Source: Sisyra terminalis (lineage: Eukaryota; Arthropoda; Insecta; Neuroptera; Sisyridae). Taken from it: a DNA stretch of 64,000 nt. Below the pieces are notes generated by a model. That model was not told where the DNA came from, made no database searches, and saw only the letters and a program-made list of their open reading frames with translations. Location: positions 34,697,482 through 34,761,481 of the forward strand of contig OY292274.1 of NCBI GenBank assembly GCA_958496175.1, given 5' to 3'. A program made the position numbers and the translations under genes. Below, piece by piece: positions 11,861 to 25,400 of the stretch (positions are counted from its first letter, which is position 1; every line of letters starts with the position of its first letter).

Positions 11861-14800
11861 CAACTCACAAATTTTAGCTTTTTATTATACCGATATACAG
11901 GGTATACCATAATTAGTATAATATAAAAATAATATTTCATTTGTGAAGTTTTCCTTTTTTTAGTTAAGAACAGTTAGGTAACCTGAGTTATTTTAAAGGT
12001 GTAATTGTAAATAAAATTTAAATATTCAAGTTATAGCTCTAGAAGAAAAAAAGAAAAATGTTTGTGTTCAAAATAATTTTCTTTTAAAGTTATGATTATG
12101 CAATATAACAATAGAATATAATTTTCACCAACATATTTTCCCCAAGGTGAAGGAAAAACTTTTTTTTCCGTTTGCACGATATAGAATATCCATTTAGTAG
12201 GAGTTTCTACTATAATGCATCCAAAACATTGCAAAACAAAAATAAAGAACAACTCGTAAAAAAACAGCTTTGACAAAAAACTGCTATAACTGTAATGCAA
12301 CAAAAAAGTAAACTACCCTTACTAGCTATTTTGATAGGAGATATTAAGGCATTAAAATAGCAATTAATTTGAGGGTAAGAACATCAAAATCTGTTGATTG
12401 CGGTTTTCGAACAATGCTACTCAGAGTTGAAAAACTCGATCGATTCGAAAAAGTTTCATTTACGCGTACTATCTTTACAGTGCAGAAGTGCAAAGAAGAA
12501 GGAATGGGTCACAAACATTTCTTAAATCGTTGAAGATTTAATTTTTTTCTGTATCAAGAGGAGTTTTAGTCGGCATCAACAGTTTGCAACTCTTGGGTAA
12601 ATGCGTGCTTATCGAATTAAAATATTTTTCAGGAATCGTGAGGAATTTGAATTTCTTAACATTTTGCTATTTTAGGAGTATTATGAGAATGAAAAAACTA
12701 CTAAGAAATATCGTTTTCATCGTTAATTCTATGAAATCGTCATTTTTTTGAAAAATCCTATTTGAATACCTAATCTTCTCCAGAAGTTAATTTATCATTC
12801 TTAATATATTTTTTCTCATTTCTGCCAAAACGTATAGCAAACTTATCAAAAGAATCCACATGGGAATTCACGTGGATTCGTACGTGGTTTCTCATGTGAA
12901 TTCCTATGCAATTTCTCCTCTCCTATAGGAATCCACATATGACTATTTAACAAGGCACTTAATATATTATTAAAGAACATTATTCAGCTAAACAACATAT
13001 TTTAAGTCGTGAATGTGCCCTTAAAAAAAAGAAGATATTTACCGTATGGTGACCGTGATAATATAGATGTCTCTCTTAAAATACATATTTTATGAATTTT
13101 GAGGTGCTTAATTATCTAGGTATATGCAATGTATGTGACATAAAAAAATTATCGAAAACACTTGTCGAATAGTGGAACGTTCCTATAAGAAAAGACCTTT
13201 ATGAGCTTTGTTAAATAAAAAAAAGCACTCCAATTCTCAATTCCTTCAACTATTTTTTAATTATATAAATTTAGGTTTCATCATTATTTTGTGATTAACA
13301 AAAAAAAAATGATTATTTGGCTTATACGTATTTTTACACGTATATTGTTTTTACGTATTCAGTTTCTGTCGTCTCATGAAAAGAACTATTTCAATAAGTT
13401 TTCTAAAGTAAAACTTACTTGGTAAAACGATTGCAATTATTGAATTTATTTTTCATAACCATTATAAATACATTATTGTTTCTCATCCCTATAAGTATAA
13501 TAATAATTGTGCCATGAATTATTAATCGTGCCCTATTTACCTTCTTCCAATCCAATGGAAAGTACTAAATAGCTACACTATGTTTGCATTCTTAAATTAT
13601 TAATATATTAATAAAACATACCTTATATACAGGTTAATACATACACTTATATTTTTTTAAAATGATAACAAAAAAGCAAGGTGAACTGAAATCAAACGTA
13701 ATTTATTTAAGTGAAACACATACAATATTAGATATATAAATTGAAGACTTTATACTCATATAAGACGAGTAGTTTTAACACTTTAATTTTTGTCGTTGTT
13801 AAATAACTTTTATACATTTATTTCATCTGAAATATATCTAAAAATGTGTATAATTTTGCCTAATAATATTTTATTAATCATTTTTTCAGAAAAATTCAAA
13901 TTAATTAAAATTAAATTTTTAAGCACAATCAATGGAACATTCTTTAGCTACCATTATTTAGTGAAGTATAAGTACCTAAATAATTACTTATACATTGGCC
14001 TTCTACTTAGTTAATCATGAAAAAATAAAATTGTTTGTCAATTGATAATATTTGATGATAATTTGGACAAATAATGAAAAAAACTGATAAAAACTGTTTT
14101 CAAAATATCTACTGATAGTGCGCTGCAATTTTGAAATAAATAAAAGTGTTCATTTTAACAATATAGTAATACAAAATTATACAGAAATGGTTTCTTTTTT
14201 ACTTACCAAAAATTTCTGCGGTTTATTTTGCAATAATTATTAAAAGTTGTTTTCAGATATGAACTGTTGGATTGTATTTTTTTCTGAAATCGTTTGCTCA
14301 GTATTCTGTTTATGTTTTTTTTGTAACATTTTTCAATGCCTATGGGCATTCAGTGTTCAACGTTAGGATCTTTTTAAAATGCTCAACTTTTTTAGTCACA
14401 TTTTAACTATAAATTTCAAATATCGAAAACACTGCAACGTCTGAGAAGTTGAAAGTGAGGGAAATGACCAAACTAATTATTTATTTAAACGATTACTTAT
14501 TTAATCATTTAATTTATATACATGGCTTACGCTAAGACTAGTATACACTTCAACTAATATTTATCTAAACCTGACAACAATAAGAAACAAACAATTATGC
14601 ACCTAGAAAAATTATTGGTCTTATTGTATTTGAAATCGCAATCCAAACGAAATTACCCTGAATTATTTAGACTGATTCGGACACTAAACAGTTTTACGAA
14701 ACGAGGTCTTATTCAATTAAACCAATCAGAAATCTTTGAAAATGTTTTAAACAGTACAGTTCTTCAAAACAAACCTTATCAAAAAAATAAGTGTGGAAGT

Positions 14801-15138
14801 TTATTGTGAAAGTGGATTCCTTTGTAGATTCTCATGTGGTTTCCCATGTGAAGTCTTATAGGAATTCGGAATCAAATTATTTTCACAGTATTTTCCTAAA
14901 AAAATTTACAGGACAGCACTATTAATTACTAACCAGAAATTAATTTTAACTATTTTATTATTTTTTAATTTTCATAAATTTTGTTACGGAATGAAAATGT
15001 AGAATTAAGGTTAGATATTTTAAGATATTTTACCTTTAGTAAAATTTAAAAGCATATTTAAAATAATGAAAAATAACACAGTTCCTAACGCAAACGTTCC
15101 CTTTTAAACTGTGCAAGTATATGCAAGTGCATGGCATC
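11861..15138. other. gene-free AT-rich region with two short repeats
   Basis: No gene was found. Two patches, about 12,853-12,948 and 14,811-14,872, share degenerate units of the type GTGGATTC / CACATGNGAATTC, some of them palindromic. About 14,495-14,790 is the partner of the diverged repeat at about 9235-9525. It contains a 70-codon open stretch, but the sister copy is closed in that frame, so it is not called as a gene. Confidence 0.5.
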
Positions 15139-15292
15139 CAAGGTTTATAAATTACACTGGTTGCCCCATTAGAAAAAAAAAATGACGTCATACGACGAAT
15201 TTTGAAATTTGAATCAGTATGAAGATATGTACGAATTTCTTCTCGATACGTCACGTAGCGCATGAGGCCACCTATGTATTTTATAAACCTTG
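15139..15292 (-). mobile_element. 154-bp inverted-repeat MITE, family D, copy 1
   Basis: The ends are CAAGGTTTATAAATTACACTGG and the inverse of a similar 22-bp stretch. The interior includes gacgtca and cacgtagcgcatgaggc. It has exactly the same length (154 bp) as the copy at 52,867-53,020 and lies in the opposite orientation. The immediate flanks here do not form a clear direct repeat, so this copy is probably older. A short open reading frame runs across it in both copies, but it follows the repeat and is not a gene. Confidence 0.6.
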
Positions 15293-16200
15293 AGGAAGAA
15301 TCCCATTTTTGGCCAACTACTCATTGGAACACACAACTTACCGGATCTGCATGCATATTCGAAAAAAACAATATATATATTGAAAATGTGCTTTAAAAAG
15401 TTTTAGAGATATAGAAACAAATTCGATTTCAAAATTTAAATAATTTTACAATTTTTTAGAATTAATACTATAACTTCCATAACAGTAATTGTAAAATCTA
15501 AAGATGAAAATGGACATGAAATTGAGCTCATTTAGACTCATAAAACCGAGATATTTAATATATCATGCTTATTTGAAAACAAATTTCCTTGTTTGTATTT
15601 TATAGAATTTAAAATGACAAAAAAAATTTGGGAGGTTTTGAAACTATGTTTCTTATTTAATTATAGTCATACTCTTAAATCGATATCGTCAAAACGTATC
15701 TTTAATTATATAACGTCAAGATATACAAATTTCAAAAACTAATATTTATTAGTTAAAGAACGCACCGTAGAATATTTATAATAGTTATCAATAAAAATGC
15801 TATTATCCATAAAAAACAACGACAAAAAAAGTACAATAATGCATCAATTCATTTCATTTTGTTTATTTCTAAATAATATTTTATAATGAAAATATTTTAC
15901 GGTTAAGTAATTTTAATGAATAATAATAACGGTTTAATAATTCCCTGTGCAATACTTATTGTAACAATTAAATTTATGAACATAATATCATGTATTTATT
16001 TTTGAAGTCATGGTAGTATAAATCGTGTGTGAAATTAAATAAGATTAAGATGTAATTATTATATGCCCATTGATAACTGCTCATACTCGTACATAATATT
16101 TTTATACGATTACAAAAAATTTCTCTTAACCCTCCATTTTTAAATTTGGTTACGTAATTTAATTGTTGTTCATGGTTGGCATTGTTGGTTATAATAGATT
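15293..16200. other. gene-free AT-rich region
   Basis: No coding or structured element was found. Confidence 0.6.
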
Positions 16201-16204
16201 ACAG

Positions 16205-16475
16205 TTGGCAGCATGTTGATTAGTGGAAAAGAACGAGTTCAGCCGAGCTACAGCCCGAACGTAAATCGGAACTTTTATTAGAACCGTTATTCTCCGGAAA
16301 GCTTCGTTATTTTTCGGGTTCCTGTTTCAGTACGTTTGACAGTCGATTTGAGTCGATTATTGCAGAGATGTAAAAATGTCTGCGACAATTGACGTTTATC
16401 ATATGACAGTTGCAATAAATCGAAATTAATATCACGACATCCGTTCAAATTCGATCAATTTAACCGAAATCCATA
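16205..16475 (+). promoter_or_regulatory. probable promoter and 5' UTR of Rabconnectin-3A
   Basis: This stretch is visibly less AT-rich than the preceding 10 kb (for example gccgagctacagcccgaacg) and leads directly into the first coding exon. A TTCAGTAC initiator-like sequence sits at about 16,326-16,333, roughly 145 bases before the ATG. No TATA box is evident, as is common for broadly expressed insect genes. The transcription start is inferred, not shown. Confidence 0.4.
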
Positions 16476-19400
16476 ATGAATTGTCACCAAATTATTAGTG
16501 GGGCTTGTAATGCAGGCGATCGCTGCTTCGCTGTTGGAAGTGTAGAAGGTGTTTCCTTCACGGTAAGCAAATAGTTCATAAATTATTTTAATAAGGTCAT
16601 CATAAGACCATCGTTACAATTTATAAACTAATATCAAACTATAATCAAATACATATTTATTAAATAAGGCAAATTTCCTATAAATATATACAATAAAAGC
16701 ATCCAAAAATTATAATCAAATATTAAAATTACCTACTTGAATTATCATTTTCATAAATTTATATAAATAAATTTAATAATAACTATTTCTTTCTTGAATT
16801 TTAGGCATATGCGGCTGGATGCAATATTGTTATCTTAGCATCAACTTTTGAACGAGTCCAAATTATCCCAGGCGCTATTCATAATTACATCCGGATCAGT
16901 TCATTGGACTGTTCTACAGATACAGGCAAAATTGCAGCAGCTTACCAAAATACTGTATGCATTTTTGAGCCTACACCACTAATTCACGGTTGCAGCCAAC
17001 ATGTAAGCTAAAATTTAAGTCCTTAAGAATTTTCTTCAAGAAGTTCATATACATATGTATTTCGTTTAATTTTCGAGAAGAATCAAGAATAATATTATGT
17101 GTTAGTAAATATTTATAAGTTTTATCTTCTTTGATAATTATTTAAAATAGCTCAAAAGAAGTAAGATATTTGACAGTTAATTGTTAAAAGAATATTTTGG
17201 ATTGTTTTTGTAACATAATAAGAATTCAAGGACTTATTTATGCTGTGACATAATTTTGAATTTGAATAGAATAATTTACATAATTTAATCTTTATTAAAC
17301 ATTCTAGTTATTTAATGCATCTTGAATATTTCCGATATTTTTCTAATGAACTTGTTAATGTAGAGTTGAAAATCATTTTTAAAATTCAAACCGTATTTAG
17401 GTTTTCGTTTAGATTCAACCGAAACCGGCATTTTCTTTTAAGCCAATTATTTTGTATACTTGTTAGTTTCTGTACTTTTCAACAAGTTACAAAACATTTA
17501 TTTGATAAATTGGCGTGTGCAAAAAGTCATAAAAGTAGTTTTAATTTCGGTTGTAATTTGGGCAGATTTTCAACCTAAACCGAAATTCCAATTTAGCGCA
17601 GATACTTAAATTGATCCAAAAATTTGACAAGGCTCTAAAAAATGTGATTAACTATTTCTATAGATTCATAATAAACTATTGTCTTTATCTCTAGTCAACA
17701 GTAATGTACGTTCTGGTACGTTCTATTCTAAAATAATCGTATGATTTATGTTTAATTGATTATTATAAATATATTTTTATCGTAAAAATTAAAAAGTAAT
17801 GCGTAATACTTATGGTGTATAAAAAAATAATTTTTAATTTAAACTATGGATTAAAAATTAAGAAATACTACAATTAGAGAAATACTGCAATTATTAAGAA
17901 ATACTAAATAGAATTTTCAAAATAGTTTATTTTTTTAAACTATACAAAATTTTAATATGTATCTCACAACTAAATTTTATAATAATAATAATAATTTATA
18001 TTCATTTTAATGAAACATCACGGACTTTTATATACTATTAAGCATAGGTTCTTATAAAGGGTAATACATTGTATGGCTAAAATATTTAAAACATTTTTAA
18101 AAATGAATCTAACATTTTTCTTCCAAAAACTAACTTGAAAACGCTTATTTAGAAATAATTGTCCAATTTGCTGAAATCAAAAGTCTCGGAAACATTTTGA
18201 TCCATGTTTCATAAACATTCATGTTTATCCATCAACCTGCACCTCTGAAACCATTAAAAAAGTTGTCACTAATTGTACATCGTTGAAAAGATATTAACTA
18301 GTGTTTCCTAAACCAGTTAAGAAATGTTTGCTTTCCAATAAATTTAGTTTGTTGCAACCAAAATATAAGTGCACAAACAGTGTTATAATTTGAAGATAAT
18401 CTATAATTATTAATTGTATAGCTTTCTATGGTTTATTATTTTTGAGATTTCCAAAATACACGTAAGTAATAAAGCCTTTAAAATTTAGACTATACAATTT
18501 CATTACTGATTCTATATAGGAGCAAAGATAATTATACATATAGTGTGGACTATATGTATAATATATGTACTATATGACTATATGTATAATATAATATAGT
18601 TATACATATAGTGATGTTTTTTGATAGCATGTAACGTATATTAACACCAATTCATTTATTGTCACTGGTGTTGTATAAGAGTTTACATTTATACGATTTT
18701 GCTTCTTTTCGATCGGCATTATGTTTAAACTTATGTTTCTATTATGTGTGTATGATACATTCGGAGCATATAAGACCTTGATAAGACTCTTGATTACATT
18801 TTATAATAACATAATAGCTATCGAAAATTACGTCGTTAAAGCAACAATTTAATACTGGGTAAAAAAAGTAAGATATATCTTCTAACATTTTCGTAGTCAA
18901 TGACATTCATACTCGTTCGGTTTTATGGCCAATATTGCCATTATGATCACAGAAAAGTCTCCTATTTTTTCTCCTAATTTTTACTATATTTAAATTAAAT
19001 ATTTTTCTTTGTGGGGTCAGCTAATATGAACCATATTTGAACTCTATGTGTGTGATAGGAGTGAACAGATTAGCCAATATTTCGAATAAAATCCGGATCA
19101 AATAAAAACGTATAAGTGTAAACATTCTCTAATGCACGTTTAAGTGCGATCGGAAAACATCAATGAATATCGATACCAGAAGAGCCGGTGTTTCTTTATA
19201 TACTATAGTAGGTTTATTTGTGACTACCTACATTTTTATTATTTATATGTCGATGAGCAATCTATACACTCAGTAGGTTTTATTTCTCTAATTACCAAAT
19301 TATTATGAAATTCCTGACGATATTATTTGTTTAATGACAATAAGAAAAAAAAAATTTATAAATTGAAGTTCAACAAAATTTTAGCTTTTTTTATATTGAT

Positions 19401-22400
19401 ACAACATTGATAAATATTTTATTTATTATTTCCGAGTCAGAATTCATAAATTAATGAATAATATTGTATGGCCTATGACTCAATTTCTTTCTTGATTACG
19501 ACGCATTTCAACAATTTTTGGCTGTCATCATCGGGGAATGTCTATTTTGTCAGTTGTAAACAAATTTCATAATTGAGTCATAGGACATACATTATTATTC
19601 ATTAATTTATTGATACAACGTTGTAAATTAAATTTGCTGAAAATAATTTGTTTTGCAGGGTTTGGAATACCGATGGGTTCAAACAGGAAGTTTACGTTCC
19701 GAAACTCCAATTGCGTGTCTCAGTTGGAATATGGAAGGAACACGTTTACTCACTGGAGGTGTAATTTTACAACTGTGGAAACAACCATTAGAAAAATTTT
19801 TCCCTGAAAATGGTACTGTTAATATACTTATTTTGTACTTTAATTCAATATCGACAAATATTGTTTTAAATTTTTCATAGTTGTCGGTAGTGGTGGTGTT
19901 ACATTTGAAGTCGGTGAACCAGCGACAGAATTCAGTCAAGAGGAATTAGCCGAAGAACATACTGATGATACTGAAAATGCCCTTGATGAAGGGGGAATTG
20001 CCACAGGTGGTTGGGAGTGTATTTGGAGCAGTAAAACAGCGATTCCTGTTCATCATATGGCATTCAGCCCCGATGGCACGCTTTTTGCTACAGCTGGTCG
20101 ATACGATCGATTAGTCAAAATATGGTTTGAAAATAAAACACGTAAGATTATAAATTATTTTTTTGGACATAAGTAAATTATTTTACCACAATTATTTTAA
20201 ATTTATTTTAGTGGCGTTATCAAAAAGTGTAGATTACTCTCACGGCACTACTGAACAAGAAGAAGTAAAATATGGTTTTGTGTATATAGCACATCCAAGA
20301 GCTGTTACTCATTTAGCTTGGCGACGTACGAGTAAATATATGCCTAAGTACGTCGCTTTTTTTCGGTTACTTCAAATACTAATATCTATGTCTTTTTTCA
20401 GAGGTTCCGTGGCTAACACTTTAGTAACATCTTGTCTAGATAATATTTGTCGCGTATGGTTAGAAACAGTGTCACCAGATGATGCCGGTAATGGAGGTAT
20501 TCCAGGAATGCATTCGGAATCAGGAAATCGGGCCAAATGTCGAGCTACTCGTCACAAGCATCGTTTTGTTCAGCGTTTGAAACATATGAAGTATGATGAT
20601 GATTCGGGAATATACGTTTGGTGTAAGATTTTTAGCCAATATACTTAATTTATTTGTTTTTCATCATTTTATTATAGAACGTGTTTTCATATTCGACGTC
20701 ATGCTAAACAACAAAGCGGTGGTCAGTTAGCAGGTGTAGGAAACACACCTACTATTCCTACATTACCCTCAACATATAGCGTACATGATTTTCATTCCAA
20801 TGGTTATCATGGGTCAGGTAATTTTAGTTTTATCGAGTGTTTTGTCTTATCATAAACATTTACAAAGTGTTTTCCATTTATTCTTTTCATAAACGAAGCT
20901 TAATCATATCAATCGAGATTCTTACTGCTACTACTATATTTTGTAATGTGTAAAAATTTGAAATAATATGAAAATTTAAGACCAAAATTTTATATAAACT
21001 GTATATTTAGGGACTTCTGCTGGACTTCACTTCCATCTTGCAGCTAGTATTAATGCTCAAACTGACATACCCCTGGTACCTAATTTGGGAGTTACGACAA
21101 GGGGAAGCGGTGATGGAACATCACCTCCTCCTTCTTTTGTATTACATTGGCTCGACAATAAAGAAATGCACTTCAGTTTGCAGGCGGAAACGTTGTTGCA
21201 AGGCTTAACTAAAAAAATTTTCGAAACAGATGAGGATCTAGAGACAATATTTAGTAAGTACTTGAGGTGTTATAAATGATTATTAAACCTACAATAATAA
21301 GGAAGAAAAAAATTTGGTAGTTAAAAAATTTTAATTTAAAAAAATAATTTTAAATCTTTTTCAAATGGTTTTGATCCCTTTTAACAGCACTATGTTTTTG
21401 ATGTACTTGATTTTTTAATTTTGGTTTGAGTCCCGAGGCAGTACTGTTGCTGCATTTATTATAAATTGGTTTTGTTTCTCATACGCCTTAAATACGATTA
21501 GTTACTTTCAAAGTATTCAAGTTTATAATTTTTTTTAATAGAAAAACGTGGAAGTTCTGAAGATGGTACATCTACCTGTGAATGTGGGTTGGACAGTCTA
21601 AGTTTGGAGCGAATTGAAAGTTTGTTGAGAGATTGGCATCATAGTCCAGACCTTCTCTTCAGCGTACACCCAATAGATGGAAGTTTTTTGATATGGTAGG
21701 ATTCAATTAATTTAAAATTAAGAAGAAATAATAATTCTTTATTATTAAAGGATGATTGAATGGTTAGATGAATTTCATCCGGGATCATTTCGTCAAGCTC
21801 AGGTATCATTTAACACCCGAATATCTGGTGCGTTTCCTTTAGGTGACGCAATGAGTATGTCAACAAATGTGAGCCTTTACCATGCTAGCGGTTTGCACAA
21901 TTTCTTAATAAAAGACACAAACAGACATGGCCCAGGTAATGTATTTCTTATTATTGTTTCTTTTTTTAAAGTAATTTCTCTTTTATAATTTTATAGTTCC
22001 AACACAAGACAATAATGGAAAACCAACAGTAGAAACAGGAAGTCCACTACCTAGAGTTTTAGAAGAAGATTCAGAAAGTGCTTTAGGCGATAATAGTAGT
22101 GTTGTTGGTGCCGCTACTGAATTAGCTAATTCAACCTTACAGCAAAATAGTATAACTAAAAATGGAATTAGTAGTGATCCCAATTCTAGCGATTCTTCTG
22201 AAGCAGCACATCCTGTTCCAACTATATCTATGGTTAGCAAACATTCAAACGGAACTCTTAATTTATGGCAACTAACGTTTAAGGATAAAAGTAAATTTTC
22301 ACACGTACTCAGTATTGGGCATGCGAGTCGTGCATCAGGTCATCGTTTTCGAGTAAATGATATTACATGCCATCCAGTATTACCATTATTACTTACAACA

Positions 22401-25400
22401 AGTCATCATAATATACCTGGTATTATTACACAAAAATATAGCATGAATAAGTATTTTACGATATTGGTTTTTAGATATCAATCGAGAAAAGGAAACAAAA
22501 AGTGAATCACGTAGTCATCAAAAACATTCAATGAGTTTAACAGTAAGTGCTAAAATCTTATTTTTCAATTACTGAGCATTTTTAATAAAACTAAATAATT
22601 TCAGGGATTTTGTAGCGAACTTATATTGTGGAGAGTAGATGCAGTAGGTCCATTGTCAAAATCTGGAGGTGTGAATGAGCTAGCTAGAATTAATTCTCCT
22701 GAAATATCTGCGTTTTCGAATGTAGCATGGATACCAACTTTATTGCCAAGGTAATTTTCATAGGTTTATTTTTACAAGAAATCCAAATTCATGAAATTGA
22801 ACTGGTTGGAAATTGCGTTAAAATCAAATTCAGATATTAGAAATTTCGAATTTGCTCTAAGATTTAAATACACGAACACAAACAATTCTGTTATAAATTC
22901 TATCGGTAGATCATCAGCATCATTTTAAGATTCTTAATTAAACTAAATTAACTGCTTAATGCTTGCATTTTTTATGGATTTCGCCACGATTTTGCTTAAA
23001 ATACTTAATAATAAAAAGCTAGTAATTTATTTTTTTGTCACTTCTGCAAAATGAAACCTTTTAAATTCGTTTTATTGATTCTGTCGTTCATTTTACGAAT
23101 CCATTGTACCGACATGGAATTGGAAATTTTATTTCCCTAGCTAATGTTGTAAATTCAGTTCTAGGACTCGATTGGATTAGTTCGATATTATCTGAAAACA
23201 CCGAATTGGAATAAGTTTGAATTTTACAGTTCTAAATTTTACTGTTAGTTTTGCAAGTGTACAAGATCAATCAATTTTAAAAGTAGTCACAATCTAAACT
23301 ATGGCTAAAAACCTATTATATCCAGTCAATCAGGTTCATTCATAAGTTTGTGTGCATTTATAACATTCTTAGATGCGATTCCTTAATGGACACGTCGCTA
23401 AGGGCGCTACTATTGTTTATGAAGCTCCCAAATCAGGTCATTTTAATGGTACAAATCCCTTGTAAAGAAGTCAACATCTGGCAACGTCGATTTATACAAA
23501 TAAGAAGATTATCAATATTTATCTTCTAAGGATATTAATTTTTATCCTATCTTCATGAAACTTCGTAATAAGCTTAGCTATGAAAGACAGATTTCAAAGT
23601 TTTTGAAATTTTATCGTTTTACGTGTGAGACATAGGGAATCATATCTTTGCTACAAATATGCACAAATTTATGGATTGGTCTAATGCTTTACGTTGTAAT
23701 TTGAGTATATCTTATAATCTGTTTAATTTTTCAGTTCCACATTAGGCAATTTGAGCAATTCACCAAGTGCATGTTTCGTTGCCAGTGATGGAGAAAGTCT
23801 TCGCGTATATCAAGCAGTTATTGATGCTCGAACTTTGTTAGCTGAAATATCGATTTCTGAACGTCGAAGCCGTTTGCGTGCAGCTGCATCACTTGATAGT
23901 CTATCATCGCATGAAGAAGAAAGTTCTGACGATGAACTAGCACATTTTCCTTTACACGATAAAATTAAAATTGTGTCAGAACAATCAACTGCTCGTCCTG
24001 GTTGTGTTATCCAATTAGATGCCATTACTGATGCCACACATGACTGGCAAAACACTCAGTTCTTGCACGTTTTTCAAGAACAGTTAATCACTGGAGAAAG
24101 AGTTGATGAAAATGCTGCTGAACGGCAGGCTACTGAAATTGGGTTAACAGAAGGGCAACAACATGGTGGAGCAATGGTTGACTTACAACCAACTGCTGAA
24201 TTTGAAGAACCATTTTATATTGTAGTTTTGGAGCGTACAGTTAATGGGACTACTGTTCATATGTGGCGTTTGGTCATAGCATCGCAACAAAATGTGACAG
24301 ACCCCAATACGGGTTTGACTGGAAGCATGATGTATGTTCCAGACAGTGATTTAGTTCAAGACGATGATGAAATAGATCGTGATAGTGGCACAGATGTACA
24401 AGGTAGAATAAATGGAACTGCACCTTGTGTACCTCATGTTACCATATCAACGCGAAAGGTTTGCGAACAAGCATTACCATTACCTGAAGGTGTAGAAGTA
24501 ATACATGCATCACCGGCAGCAGGCCATTTAAGTTCTGCTTCAATTTATCCTGCATGTTTAGCTCCTTACACTCTTGTAACTGCTTGTTCTGACAGTACAG
24601 TCAGATTTTGGAAATGCGGAGAAGATTACAAATGGAAACAATGGGAAATGGTACGAAGGGAGCAGGAATCAACTATTGACATTGGGGGACAACCATTAAA
24701 TGTATGTGCAGCTTATTCAGGTCGTGTAGCCTGTGCGTATAAGTACGGAAGAAGTTTTACTCGTCCTGGGAAAGCTGATCCTGAGTCTCGTTATGTAAAT
24801 CTTTGTGTTGCTATTTACGAATGTGAAAGTACAGGTGGATCTGAATGGGTATTAGAAGATACGATTCATTTAAAAAATATTCATTTACCACGAATTCAAA
24901 TTGATCCCCACTTAGACCTTAGTTATTTATATGATCCTAAGTCATTACAAAAGAAACAACGTTTAACTCAAGTTTTGCATACTTTATCGCATGATGAGTC
25001 TCGCCAGAGATCGAATGAACTACAACCTGGCGATCAACAAGGACTAACAAAATCAGGCGCTTCAACTCTATTAGCTGTTCCAAGTTTCAGTACCTTACAA
25101 TCTCTTCGAAAATCAATTACAGAAAATGGCAATACTTGTCCATTAACACAAAAACATTTAGTTCAACTTGATTGGGTATCTAAAGAAGATGGAAGTCATA
25201 TTCTTACGGTAGCAGTTGGAAGTAAAATTATGCTTTTCACACCTGTGTCCAGTGATTTAGCTCAAGCTAATATGAAAGCGATGAAAGAGTCGCAGTCAAC
25301 TAATAGACCAATTTTGCGGAAAGCTTCCTCTCTTGCTCAACCTCATTTCATTGATGAAATTCGTTGGATGAAATTACGAAAAATTTTGCTAGAGACAGCA

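Noticed and set aside
14597..14809. 70-codon open stretch with protein-like content
   Set aside because: The diverged sister sequence at about 9235-9525 is closed in this frame, and there are no splice signals, so it is treated as repeat sequence.
20591..20620. Extension of Rabconnectin-3A exon 6 to a second donor-like site (GTGTAAG)
   Set aside because: Joining from there to exon 7 creates an immediate TGA, while the earlier donor at 20,591 keeps the frame and gives the family-like [13 protein letters not shown] reading.
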